A stretch of DNA of 40,860 nt from an uncultured Clostridia bacterium (GTDB lineage: Bacteria; Bacillota; Clostridia; Oscillospirales; Ruminococcaceae): positions 1-40,860 of the forward strand of contig CANQWC010000020.1 in assembly GCA_947627455.1 (NCBI GenBank). Direction: 5' to 3'. Of the stretch, positions 32,964-40,732 are shown in pieces. The notes below the pieces were generated by a model that saw only the letters and a program-made list of their open reading frames with translations, was not told where the DNA came from and did no database searches. The translations under genes and the position numbers were made by a program. Position 1 is the first letter of the stretch; every line of letters begins with the position of its first letter.

Positions 32964-33419
32964 TTACTGCTTTTCAGCGGCTTTTACCGCCTCATGCATC
33001 GCCTTGATCTCGTTGAGGGCTTTCTGAAGAGATTTTTCAGCCTCGCCGAGAGTAGAATTGAGCTTGTCGGTCATCGCTTTCCTGATGCTCTGGTCCATCG
33101 CCTTTGCCTGCGCGGTGAGGTCGTTCGCGGCCTCCTGAGCCTGTTTGACTATCTCGTCCTGAGAGACGAGAACCTTTGCGCGTTCCTCAGCCTGTTTAAT
33201 TATTCCCTCGGCCTGAGAATTTGCGTCGGTGAGAATTTCCGAGCGGTCGGCGACCATTTCCTTGGCGCGCTTTATCTCTGTCGGAAGGTTATAGCGTATA
33301 TTGTCGATGTATTCGCGAAGCTTTTCGGTGTCGACCATGCTCTTTTTGTTTGAAAAGGGGACAGTCACCGATTTGTCAAGAAGGTCGTCCATCATCTCAA
33401 GAATTTCGTCAATAGTCAT
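32964..33419 (-). CDS. Coiled-coil protein downstream of coaD
   Basis: The 151-aa protein is Ala/Glu/Lys/Gln-rich and almost wholly helical (residues ~45-150 predicted coiled coil, IKRAKEMVADRSEILTDANSQAEGI...). Its N-terminal ~40 residues (MTIDEILEMMDDLLD, VPFSNKKSMVD) look like the short globular head of DivIVA/SepF-like or ATP-synthase b-like proteins. Genes of this type follow coaD in many Clostridia and are often annotated as ATPase or cell-division initiation protein. Function is not known. It lies 35 nt after coaD, in the rsmD-coaD unit. Confidence 0.75.
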   Translation of the reverse strand: MTIDEILEMMDDLLDKSVTVPFSNKKSMVDTEKLREYIDNIRYNLPTEIKRAKEMVADRSEILTDANSQAEGIIKQAEERAKVLVSQDEIVKQAQEAANDLTAQAKAMDQSIRKAMTDKLNSTLGEAEKSLQKALNEIKAMHEAVKAAEKQ

Positions 33420-33454
33420 ATCTTTTTTACCTCACTTTAAATTATTTATCCTGT

Positions 33455-33946
33455 TTATGCTTTCGGCTTGAGCCTTTCGGCGATTCTTCCCGCGATCTCG
33501 GGCGGCACAAACCCCGAAATATCGCCGCCGTAAGAGGCGATGTTCTTTACAACGCTCGAGCTCACATACATATTCTCCGACTTTGTGACCATAAAAACGG
33601 TCTCGGCGTCGGCGTAAAGCTTGCGGTTTGCGAGCGCCATCTGAAACTCATACTCAAAGTCGGTCATCGCGCGAAGACCCTTTACTATCGCGCATGCGCC
33701 AATATTTCTTACATAATCTGCCAGAAGCCCGTCGTGAGTTCTCACCTCGATATTCGGCAGATTTTTTGTAACCTCACGAATAAGCTCCATCCTCTCCTCG
33801 GCCGAGAAGCAGGGCTTTTTTTCATAGTTCGACGAGACGAGGACGATCACCCTGTCAAAAAGCTTTGAGGCCCTTGTCATAATGTCGAGATGCCCGAGGG
33901 TCACGGGGTCGAAGCTTCCCGGGCAGACTGCGATTCTTTCGCTCAT
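33455..33946 (-). CDS. coaD: Phosphopantetheine adenylyltransferase
   Basis: The 163-aa enzyme transfers AMP from ATP to 4'-phosphopantetheine, the penultimate step of coenzyme A synthesis. MSERIAVCPGSFDPVTLGHLD carries the T/HxGH nucleotidyltransferase motif (TLGH). The ISSTxVR-like end motif appears as YVSSSVVKNIASYGGDI. KGLRAMTDFEYEFQMA is highly typical. The start at 33946 has GGAGGG upstream and sits 2 nt after rsmD, the usual rsmD-coaD pairing of Firmicutes. Confidence 0.96.
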   Translation of the reverse strand: MSERIAVCPGSFDPVTLGHLDIMTRASKLFDRVIVLVSSNYEKKPCFSAEERMELIREVTKNLPNIEVRTHDGLLADYVRNIGACAIVKGLRAMTDFEYEFQMALANRKLYADAETVFMVTKSENMYVSSSVVKNIASYGGDISGFVPPEIAGRIAERLKPKA

Positions 33947-33948
33947 TT

Positions 33949-34491
33949 TTATCCCTCCGAAACAGTATATGTTGTCAGCGCGACGTTTTTGCCGTATGAA
34001 TATTCCCTTTTTCTGAGAAGTTTTCCGACCCTCTCGGGAAGCGAGAGCCCCGCCTCGTGCTCGCAAACAACGATTCCGTCGGGGTTCATCTTCGGCTCCA
34101 AAAGCGGCAGAACCCGCTCAATAAGGCCGTTTGAATAGGGCGGGTCCAAAAGCGCGATGTCCGCGTTCGGCGCTGCCCGAAGGTAATCCTCGGCGCTCAT
34201 GTTGAGAATTCGCGAGCGCTCGGAAAAGCCGCAGCTTTCAACGTTTTCCCTTATCACGGCGACAGAGCTTCGGTTTTTATCGACAAAAACGCAGCTTTGC
34301 GCCCCTCGGCTAAGCGCCTCGATTCCGAGCTGGCCGCTGCCCGCAAAGAGGTCTAAAACCTTTGCGCCGTCGAGGTCAAACTGAATTATGGAAAATATTG
34401 CCTCTTTAACCTTATCGGTGGTCGGGCGAACGTCGAGCCCCTCGAGGGTGCGAAGCCTTTTGCCGCGCGCTTCGCCTGTTATCACATGCAT
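33949..34491 (-). CDS. rsmD: 16S rRNA (guanine-966-N2)-methyltransferase
   Basis: The 180-aa SAM-dependent methyltransferase starts MHVITGEARGKRLRTLEG. It has the SAM-binding motif VLDLFAGSGQLGIEALSRGA and the catalytic DPPY motif (LLDPPYSNGL), with RPTTDKVKEAIFS upstream. It methylates G966 of 16S rRNA on the 30S particle. AAGGAG lies before the ATG, and the promoter at 34525-34553 drives rsmD-coaD-coiled-coil gene. Confidence 0.95.
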   Translation of the reverse strand: MHVITGEARGKRLRTLEGLDVRPTTDKVKEAIFSIIQFDLDGAKVLDLFAGSGQLGIEALSRGAQSCVFVDKNRSSVAVIRENVESCGFSERSRILNMSAEDYLRAAPNADIALLDPPYSNGLIERVLPLLEPKMNPDGIVVCEHEAGLSLPERVGKLLRKREYSYGKNVALTTYTVSEG

Positions 34492-34524
34492 ATTTACAGC
34501 TCCTTAAAAATATCTCCTGATTAT

Positions 34525-34553
34525 ATTATAACCTCAAAATGCCCGCTTGTCCA
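34525..34553 (-). promoter_or_regulatory. rsmD-coaD promoter
   Basis: On the minus strand TGGACA (34548-34553) and TATAAT (34525-34530) are spaced by 17 nt in the 92-nt gap after uvrC. Confidence 0.7.
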
Positions 34554-34583
34554 TAGGCTTTGCAAAATTTTCGCCGAAATATG

Positions 34584-36434
34584 TCATTTTATGTTCGCGA
34601 TAAAGCTCCCGATGACCTCTTCGGCCTTTTCGCGGCTTATCTTCATCACCGCCGAGATCTCATCGGCAGAGGCTTCTTTGAGCTCCTGCTTGGTTTTGAA
34701 CGCGGTGAAGAGCGCCTGAGCCTTTTTCGGCCCGATGCCCGAGATCTTCGTGAGCTCGCCCTCAAGAAGCTTTTTGGCGTGCTTTTTCGTCTGGAAGGTT
34801 ATCGTATAGCGGTGGACCTCGTCCTGAAGTCGGGTCAGAAGGTTGAATACCGCGCGGTTTTTCGCGATGACTATTTCACCGCCGTCTGATGAGACAACGG
34901 CGCGGGTGCGGTGCCTGTCGTCCTTCACGAGGCCGAAAACGGGGCAGGGGACGCCCATTTCGGCGAGCATCGGCGCGACCGCGGCGACATGGCCCTTGCC
35001 GCCGTCGAGGAAAATAAGGTCGGGCATCGTCGCGAAGCCCGTGTCCTTGCAGTCGGGGTCAAAGTAGTTCTCAAACCGCCTGCGCAGGACCTCCTGCATC
35101 GAGGCGTAGTCGTTCTGCTCGTAGACGGTCTTGATGTTGAATTTCTTGTAGTAGCGCTTTGCGGGGCGGCCGTTGTCCAGAACGACCATTCCGCCGACCA
35201 TGTCGGACGAGCCGATGTTTGAGATATCGTAGCACTCGATGTAGAGCGGGGGCTTCGGCAGGGCAAGAAGCTTCGCCAACTCTTCAAGGGTGGCGATCTC
35301 CTTGCCGCTTCTTCCGACAGAGAGCGAGAGTTTTTCTGCGGCGTTTGAACGCGCAAGCCTTGTCAGCGAGAGCATTTCGCCGCGCTTCGGCACGTTTATA
35401 TGGACCGCGTGGCCCGATTTTTCGCGGAAATAGCGCTCGAAGAGCTCGGCGTTTTCGATCTCTTCATCGAGATAAATTTCTTTGGGGATACGCCCGCCGA
35501 CGTCGTAATATTGGGTGAGGAAGTCCTCGCGGGTGTCGGAGTCTTCCTCGGTCTCGCCGAGAAGAAAGTCGGACTTGTCGGTGAGCTTGCCGTCGCGGTA
35601 ATTTATCACCGAGATACAGCTTATTCCGCCGTTTCTCGCGAGGGCAATGACGTCGCAGTCGGGGATATTTTTTTCGTAGACCTTCTGGGTTTCGGCCGCC
35701 TTTGAAATCGCGGCGATTCGGTCGCGGAGCATCGCGGCCTTTTCAAAATCGAGGTTCTCGGCCGCCTCGTTCATCTGCTCGGTGAGGGTCTCGACCGAGG
35801 CGGTGCTGCCCGACTTGATATATTCTATCGCTTCGTCGATGATTGCGCGGTAATCTTCTTTTGAGAAACAGCCTCGGCAAAGGCCGATGCAGCGCTTTAT
35901 CTGGTAGTTGAGGCAGGGGCGCTCCTTGCCGAAATCGCGCGGAAAAACGCGTCGGCAGGTGGGGAGCATGAACGCGCGGTTGACCTCTTCGACGGTCTGT
36001 TTTGAGGTGAAGCTTGAGGTGTAGGGACCGATGAAGGTGCCCGCGCCTTTTTTCTGCATTTCGCGGGTGATCCTCGGGAAATCGCCGTCGGAAATTTTTA
36101 TATATGAATAGCCCTTGTCGTCCTTCAGGAGAATGTTATATTTCGGCTTGTGCTGTTTTATCAGCGAGTTCTCGAGGACGAGGGCTTCATATTCCGAGTC
36201 GGTGACGATGAAGTCGTAGTCGTAGACGTTTGAGACCATCTTCGCGACCTTTGTGAGGTGCTCAGAGTCGCGGAAATAGGAGGAGACGCGGTTGTGAAGG
36301 TTTTTCGCCTTGCCGATGTAGATGATATTGCCCGCACGGTTGCGCATTATATAGCACCCCGGGAGGTGGGAGAGCTTTGCGGTTTTTTCGCGGAGATAGG
36401 GCAGCCGCGGGTTGTCCTCAATTGTTACGCGCAT
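34584..36434 (-). CDS. uvrC: Excinuclease ABC subunit C
   Basis: The 616-aa protein makes both incisions in nucleotide excision repair with UvrAB. The N-terminal GIY-YIG nuclease (residues ~20-100) contains NIIYIGKAKNLHNRVSSYF. A Cys cluster is at ~180-195 (CIGLCRGC). The UvrB-interacting UVR motif is near 205-240 (ENLDFEKAAMLRDRI). The RNase H-like endonuclease part has IECYDISNIGSSDMVG and MPDLIFLDGGKGH. The protein ends in tandem helix-hairpin-helix motifs (LTKISGIGPKKAQALFTAF). ATG at 36434 has AAAGGAG 7 nt upstream. It is full length. Confidence 0.96.
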   Translation of the reverse strand: MRVTIEDNPRLPYLREKTAKLSHLPGCYIMRNRAGNIIYIGKAKNLHNRVSSYFRDSEHLTKVAKMVSNVYDYDFIVTDSEYEALVLENSLIKQHKPKYNILLKDDKGYSYIKISDGDFPRITREMQKKGAGTFIGPYTSSFTSKQTVEEVNRAFMLPTCRRVFPRDFGKERPCLNYQIKRCIGLCRGCFSKEDYRAIIDEAIEYIKSGSTASVETLTEQMNEAAENLDFEKAAMLRDRIAAISKAAETQKVYEKNIPDCDVIALARNGGISCISVINYRDGKLTDKSDFLLGETEEDSDTREDFLTQYYDVGGRIPKEIYLDEEIENAELFERYFREKSGHAVHINVPKRGEMLSLTRLARSNAAEKLSLSVGRSGKEIATLEELAKLLALPKPPLYIECYDISNIGSSDMVGGMVVLDNGRPAKRYYKKFNIKTVYEQNDYASMQEVLRRRFENYFDPDCKDTGFATMPDLIFLDGGKGHVAAVAPMLAEMGVPCPVFGLVKDDRHRTRAVVSSDGGEIVIAKNRAVFNLLTRLQDEVHRYTITFQTKKHAKKLLEGELTKISGIGPKKAQALFTAFKTKQELKEASADEISAVMKISREKAEEVIGSFIANIK

Positions 36435-36625
36435 AGGGAGGCTCCTTTCGGCGGGTTAAAGCGGCCCGCCCGAAAAATCAAAGCTGACTGCTGAAATTAG
36501 GCGTTTCGGCGGGCATGCTCTGATTCTGAATATTTGAAAAACCGTCGCCGAGGGCGGCACATTGAAAATCTGATGATCTGATCTCTGACGTCTGTTCTCT
36601 TGATGTGGCCGATTAGGACACATCG

Positions 36626-36790
36626 GGGGGCGGGGCGCGCAGCGAAGCTGCGCGCGGCGATTTCGCCGCTCCGAGGCCGCCGCAGGCGGCCTCGGAGCAA
36701 GCCCCGCGGGCGAAGCCCGCGGGGCAGAAAGCGGCGCAGCCGCTTTCTGCGAAATCGCCGCTGCGGGCGGAAGCCCGCAGCCCCGCCCCC
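36626..36790. repeat. Densely paired multi-hairpin block between uvrC and the cyclophilin gene
   Basis: The outer stem is 36626-36636 with 36780-36790 (11 bp, perfect). Inside lie perfect hairpins 36635-36643/36647-36655, 36669-36681/36685-36697, 36701-36711/36715-36725, 36726-36735/36739-36748 and 36761-36768/36773-36780. In addition 36656-36666 is complementary to 36749-36759. Loops are mostly GAA or GCA. Almost every base is paired and GC is extreme. No coding signal is seen; it fills the 365-nt gap after uvrC. Confidence 0.85.
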
Positions 36791-36799
36791 GATCTCAGC

Positions 36800-37270
36800 T
36801 CAGTCTATCGTTACCCTTTTGATCTTCTGCACTTTTACGGGCCTGTCGCGGAAATCAGTTTTTGTCTCGGCGATCTCGTCGACCGTCTCGATGCCCTCGA
36901 CGACCTTGCCGAAAGCCGCATACTGCCCGTCAAGGTGAGGGGCGTCAGCGTGCATGATAAAGAACTGCGACGAGGCGGAATTCGGGTTCTGAGACCTCGC
37001 CATGGATATCACCCCGCGGGTGTGCTTAAGGTCGTTCCTGACGCCGTTTGCGGCAAATTCGCCCTTGATTTTTTCCTTAGCGCCGCCCATGCCCGTGCCT
37101 TCGGGGTCGCCGCCCTGAATCATGAACCCCTTGATGACGCGGTGAAAGATCAGGCCGTCGTAAAAGCCCTCTCTCACGAGCTTTTCAAAGTTCGCGACGG
37201 TTATCGGCGCAACCTCGGGATAAAGCTCTAACTTGATTTTCTTGCCGTTTTCCATTTCGATTGTTACCAT
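36800..37270 (-). CDS. Peptidyl-prolyl cis-trans isomerase, cyclophilin type
   Basis: The 156-aa single-domain cyclophilin assists folding by isomerising X-Pro bonds, probably in the cytoplasm because there is no signal peptide (MVTIEMENGKKIKLELYPE). Signature segments are GLIFHRVIKGFMIQGGDPEGTG with the catalytic Arg (FHR), SMARSQNPNSASSQFFIM, and LDGQYAAFGKVVEG. The start at 37270 follows AGGAGG; the longer frame to 37477 lies inside the lipoprotein gene. It is 19 nt downstream of the lipoprotein gene, so co-transcribed. Confidence 0.95.
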   Translation of the reverse strand: MVTIEMENGKKIKLELYPEVAPITVANFEKLVREGFYDGLIFHRVIKGFMIQGGDPEGTGMGGAKEKIKGEFAANGVRNDLKHTRGVISMARSQNPNSASSQFFIMHADAPHLDGQYAAFGKVVEGIETVDEIAETKTDFRDRPVKVQKIKRVTID

Positions 37271-37289
37271 GATAATGCCTCCTGAAAAT

Positions 37290-38123
37290 TTAATCTGTAT
37301 ACATTCCGTATTCCGAAGCGTCGACCTCGGTAAAGCCGTCGGGAATGGTGAAATCCATGCCCGAGACGTCCGATTCGATCGCCGAGAATGTGTAATACTC
37401 AAACGAGCCGACCTCAAGGTTTCTGTCCGATACCCGAACGGCTCCGTCGTTGCCGAAGAACCATGTCGAGGTGACAATGCCCGTGCCGATCGAATAAACC
37501 TCGGTATAGCCGTCGTCCGATTCCTCGGTAGAAATCAGCTTATATTGATCCCTCTCGAACCCGAAGTTGATGCCGTATTCGCCCTCATCGGGATAGGTAT
37601 AGTATTCTCCCGCGGCGATGTCGATATAGGTGACCTCTCCGCCGCGAATCAGGGTTCGGTTGCCGTCGTTGACGTAGATTCGCTCATCGCCGTTGACAAA
37701 ATATTCAATTTCAAGCGACATGAGCTCCTCGCCGTCGTATGAATAAATCTGGGTGAAGCTTGCGTGAACCTTTCGCGAATTCAACAGGTCGAGATATCTG
37801 TAAGCCTCGGTTTCTGCCTCGATGATTTCGGTCTCGGGCTCGTCGTCGGGCTCTTCGGTTTCATCGGGCTGAGCCTCGGTTTCCGCCTCCGAAGTCTGCG
37901 CTTCGGTTCCGATGCTCTCGGGCGGCGCCTCGCTCTCAGCCGAAACAGTCGTAACTGCCCCGCCGATCGGCGCGACGACGTTGTCGGGCACATTGGCAGC
38001 GGTCTCCTGCTCAGTGGTCGGCTCGGTCGCGACAAGCTCGCTTTTATTCCCGCAGCCGCAGAGAGAAAGCGCCATCGCGAGGGCAGCGCTCGCGAAAAAT
38101 ATTTTTAATGCGGTTTTGTTCAT
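37290..38123 (-). CDS. Putative lipoprotein with acidic Thr/Glu-rich linker
   Basis: The 277-aa protein has a signal peptide and lipobox LSLCGC (Cys near residue 24), so it is likely attached to the outer face of the membrane. A low-complexity acidic region (residues ~27-108, rich in Glu, Thr, Pro, Ala) is followed by a ~165-residue folded domain (YRYLDLLNSRKVHASFTQIY to the end) reminiscent of LolA/LppX-type or DUF-type lipoprotein domains, but I cannot assign a family. GGAAAGG lies before the ATG. It is upstream of the cyclophilin gene in the same unit. Confidence 0.75.
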   Translation of the reverse strand: MNKTALKIFFASAALAMALSLCGCGNKSELVATEPTTEQETAANVPDNVVAPIGGAVTTVSAESEAPPESIGTEAQTSEAETEAQPDETEEPDDEPETEIIEAETEAYRYLDLLNSRKVHASFTQIYSYDGEELMSLEIEYFVNGDERIYVNDGNRTLIRGGEVTYIDIAAGEYYTYPDEGEYGINFGFERDQYKLISTEESDDGYTEVYSIGTGIVTSTWFFGNDGAVRVSDRNLEVGSFEYYTFSAIESDVSGMDFTIPDGFTEVDASEYGMYTD

Positions 38124-38217
38124 GATTTTTTCCTTTCCTAAAATAAATTCAAAACAATTCTACCACACTTTTCGCAGGATTTCAAGGGCAGGGGAGAAGT
38201 TTTGGGGTGGGTGGAGC

Positions 38218-38400
38218 GGCGCGTTAAGAGGGCAGAGGGGCAGGAATTCAAGGGGCGACTGCGGCGATGGGCTTCAAGATGGTGGATAATGGGTACGGAA
38301 AGGATACTCCCGAGCGGAGAGAAGGTCTGAATTGCTCATGTAGGGCGGGGGATAAATCCCCCGCACCCCCTGAAAAGCTACTCGCTGGGCGAGGTTTTTA
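38218..38400 (+). repeat. Dispersed repeat, plus-strand copy of 28960-29078
   Basis: The order GCGTTAAGAGGGCAGA, TTCAAGGGGCGACTGCGGCG, GGGCGGGGGATAAATC, then a short GCTACTCGCTGGGCGAGG hairpin matches the inverted copy upstream of thyA. The 744-nt gap 38124-38867 contains only repeats and the spoVAD leader. Confidence 0.65.
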
Positions 38401-38456
38401 ATAATCGGGGGAACCCTGCGGGTTTCCCCGAACCCCCTCCGCTACTGGCCGCCTCG
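38343..38456 (-). repeat. 114-bp inverted repeat, left copy (flanks spoVADE)
   Basis: The reverse complement is almost identical to 40489-40602, including CGAGGCGGCCAGT, GGAGGGGGTTCGGGG, CAGGGTTCCCCCGATTATTA, AAAACCTCGC and TTATCCCCCGC. It lies on the other side of the spoVAD-spoVAE pair. Confidence 0.8.
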
Positions 38457-38525
38457 TAAACTCGGCGGCGGATAACATAGCGCCATGAAAAATTTGCCTC
38501 GCTCGTCGCTCGGCAAATCGGGGTT

Positions 38526-38605
38526 TCCCTCCCCTCGAGGGGAGGGGGCTGGGGGAGAGGTGGCTAAAAATAGTATGAGCGGAGCGAATACCTTTTAAAA
38601 AGGGG
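38526..38605. repeat. Short dispersed repeat (copy b)
   Basis: CCCTCCCCTC-GAGGGGAGGG, GGCTGGGGGAGAGGTGGC, TAAAAATAG and the GAGCGGAGCGAATACCTTTT ending match 28328-28378 and the ends of the tandem units. Confidence 0.7.
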
Positions 38606-38669
38606 CTCCGCGGCTTTTTCGGGCGGGCAGCAACTTTTCACCCTTTCTACTTGACTCGAGCGGTAAAAA

Positions 38670-38735
38670 CAGCACTCGCGCAGCGAGTACCTTTTAATAA
38701 GAGGGAGCATGGCTATGGGTGGGTTTTTGGCATAA
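38670..38735. repeat. Short dispersed repeat (copy of 28592-28645)
   Basis: AGCACTCGCGCAGCGAGTAC, CTTTTAATAAG and GGCTATGGGTGGG are shared with 28592-28645. The CTCGC-GCA-GCGAG hairpin is at its centre. Confidence 0.7.
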
Positions 38736-38867
38736 ATCCCAGCTTCACCCGCACACCTTCTAAAACTTTCCTCTCACATTTAATCAGTTAATTATTCTTT
38801 CAATTTGCATAAATGCGCATTTCTCGCAAAAACTACCGTCGGAAAATATCTTAGGGAGTGATAAATA

Positions 38868-39887
38868 ATGTCATTAAGAATCGGCAAGGCGACAATCGCG
38901 ATGGAAAATGCCGTCACGGTGAGCGCCTTTGCGGCAGTCGGCGGGAAAAAAGAGGGCGAGGGTCCATACGGCTCGCGCTTCGATTACATCGACACCGACG
39001 ACTATTTCGGCCAGAAGAGCTTCGAGCTTGCCGAAAGCGCGATGCAGGGCCTTGCGCTTCAGAACCTGATCGAGAAGAGAAAAATCGAACCCGCCGAGCT
39101 TTCAATGATAATCGGCGGCGATCTGCTCGACCAGTGCATCGGCACAAGCTTCGGAATTTCGGATTTCAATATACCGTTTTTCGGGATATACGGCGCGTGT
39201 TCGACGATATCCGAGGGGCTTTCAATGGCCTCGCTGCTGACCGACTCGGGCGCGTCAAAAATATGCGCGGCGATAACATCGTCGCATTTCTGCACCGCCG
39301 AGAGGCAGTACCGCTTTCCGCTTGAATACGGCGGCCAGCGAACGCCTACTTCGCAGTGGACGGCGACAGCTTCGGGCGCGATGACGGTTGAACTCGGCAG
39401 CGAGCCGCCATTTGTCCGCGCGGTGACGGTCGGCACAATCGTCGACAAGGGCATCACCGACGCAAACAACATGGGCGCGGCGATGGCCCCCGCGGCATAC
39501 TCGACTATATCGCGATTTTTTGCGGATATGGGGTATTCTCCCGAGAACTTTGACGCCATCGTCACGGGCGATCTCGGGAATGTCGGTTCCCGTCTTTTGT
39601 GCGAGCTTTTCGATCGCGACGGGGTAAATATTCGCGAAAAACACCTCGACTGCGGCCGAATGATCTTCGACCAAAATGGCCAAGATGTGCACGCGGGCGG
39701 GTCGGGCTGCGGGTGTGCGGCGTCGATGCTCTGCGGGTATTTTCTCCCCGAAATAAGGGCGGGGCGGCTCAAAAATATTCTCTTTGCGGCCACGGGAGCC
39801 CTTCTGAGCCCGACGTCGTCGCAACAGGGCATGTCGATACCCGCGATCTCGCATCTTGCATGGATATCAAACGAAAGGGGAGAGTAA
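38868..39887 (+). CDS. spoVAD: Stage V sporulation protein AD
   Basis: The 339-aa protein has a thiolase/KAS-like fold, part of the SpoVA channel that moves dipicolinic acid into the forespore and out at germination. Typical segments are MSLRIGKATIAMENAV, YGSRFDYIDTDDYFGQKSFE, IYGACSTISEGLSMAS, HFCTAERQYRFPLEYGGQRTPTS split by conserved residues, and GSGCGCAASM near the C terminus. GGGAG lies before the ATG. Normally it is second in spoVAC-AD-AE; here repeats, not spoVAC, lie upstream. spoVAE follows after 1 nt. Confidence 0.95.
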   Translation: MSLRIGKATIAMENAVTVSAFAAVGGKKEGEGPYGSRFDYIDTDDYFGQKSFELAESAMQGLALQNLIEKRKIEPAELSMIIGGDLLDQCIGTSFGISDFNIPFFGIYGACSTISEGLSMASLLTDSGASKICAAITSSHFCTAERQYRFPLEYGGQRTPTSQWTATASGAMTVELGSEPPFVRAVTVGTIVDKGITDANNMGAAMAPAAYSTISRFFADMGYSPENFDAIVTGDLGNVGSRLLCELFDRDGVNIREKHLDCGRMIFDQNGQDVHAGGSGCGCAASMLCGYFLPEIRAGRLKNILFAATGALLSPTSSQQGMSIPAISHLAWISNERGE

Positions 39888-39888
39888 A

Positions 39889-40245
39889 ATGAGTTATCTT
39901 TGGGCGTTTCTGATAGGCGGGCTCATCTGCGCGGTTGGGCAGGTGCTGATCGATTATACCAAACTCACGCCTGCGAGAATTTTGGTGAGCTTTGTGGTCG
40001 CGGGCGTAGTGCTCGGCGGGGTCGGGGTCTATGAGTATATCGCCGACCTCGGCGGTGCGGGCGCAAGCGTGCCGCTGACTGGGTTCGGCTATCTGCTTTC
40101 AAAGGGCGTTCGCGAAGCAGTCGATGAAAAGGGCTTCCTCGGCGTGTTCACGGGCGGCCTGAGCGCCTGCGCGGGCGGCATCGCAGCCGCGATGACCTTC
40201 GGCCTGCTGATGTCGGCGCTGTTCAGGCCGAAGAGGAAAGAGTAA
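39889..40245 (+). CDS. spoVAE: Stage V sporulation protein AE
   Basis: The 118-aa membrane protein has three to four hydrophobic segments (MSYLWAFLIGGLICAVGQVL, ILVSFVVAGVVLGGVGVYEY, GGLSACAGGIAAAMTFGLLM). It contains the conserved VPLTGFGYLLSKGVREAV segment of SpoVAE/SpoVAC-like channel subunits. Start MSYLWAF at 39889 has AAAGGGGAG upstream and begins 1 nt after the spoVAD stop. It works with SpoVAD in dipicolinate transport. Terminator-like hairpin at 40356-40387. Confidence 0.93.
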   Translation: MSYLWAFLIGGLICAVGQVLIDYTKLTPARILVSFVVAGVVLGGVGVYEYIADLGGAGASVPLTGFGYLLSKGVREAVDEKGFLGVFTGGLSACAGGIAAAMTFGLLMSALFRPKRKE

Positions 40246-40260
40246 TTTTGGGCGACGGGA

Positions 40261-40497
40261 AAATAAAAGTTTTCGCTTGAGCCTTTCCTAAAAGGCTCAC
40301 GGAAATCCAAAGGGCAGCGCCCTTTGGTCGCGCTCCGCAGAGCGCGAAACACTCCAAAAAGAGCACGCGGTTGAGCGTGCTCTTTTTAAAAGCGTAAGCG
40401 AAACGCAGGAAGGGGAGCGAAAATCTGTCCGGTGGACAGTTTTCGCGCGGGGAGACCCTCGTCGGGGGGCTCCCCGCCGCCGAGCTTGCGAGGCGGC
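40261..40497. repeat. Multi-hairpin intergenic element, copy 2
   Basis: Hairpins are 40279-40286/40291-40298, 40307-40315/40319-40327, 40328-40335/40340-40347, a terminator-like stem 40356-40368/40375-40387 and 40418-40447. It has the same order as copy 1 at 1257-1461, and the downstream half is nearly identical. The gap 40246-40860 holds this element, the right 114-bp inverted repeat and a promoter. Confidence 0.75.
40356..40391 (+). terminator. spoVADE terminator
   Basis: AAAAAGAGCACGC and GCGTGCTCTTTTT form a perfect 13-bp stem with a 6-nt loop, about 110 nt after spoVAE. It is embedded in the hairpin element. Confidence 0.8.
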
Positions 40498-40602
40498 CAG
40501 TGCGGAGGGGGTTCGGGGGAACCCGCAGGGTTCCCCCGATTATTAAAAACCTCGCCTAGCGAGCACCTTTTCAGGGGGGCTGCGGGGTATTTATCCCCCG
40601 CT
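40489..40602 (+). repeat. 114-bp inverted repeat, right copy (flanks spoVADE)
   Basis: It is nearly identical to the reverse complement of 38343-38456. It contains the GGGGGAACC-CGCAGGGTTCCCCC hairpin, GATTATTAAAAACCTCGC and a TTATCCCCCGC end. Confidence 0.8.
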
Positions 40603-40703
40603 CATATTTTTCAGTGCGAAAAACTGAAAAGTAAGCTCCTCGCCGCCCCCTCAAACCAATTTTCCAATCCGCTATTTTTCATTCCCACTATTCCTCCCCC
40701 GCA

Positions 40704-40732
40704 TTGACTTTCCCTCAGATTAGTGCTAAAAT
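40704..40732 (+). promoter_or_regulatory. Candidate promoter reading out of the window
   Basis: TTGACT (40704-40709) and TAAAAT (40727-40732) are spaced by 17 nt. An open frame from ATG 40778 (MIRNFQQWTSK) runs off the end but has no clear ribosome site, so no gene is called. Confidence 0.5.

Noticed and set aside
37764-38108. 114-aa plus-strand frame
   Set aside because: It is antisense to the low-complexity linker of the lipoprotein gene.
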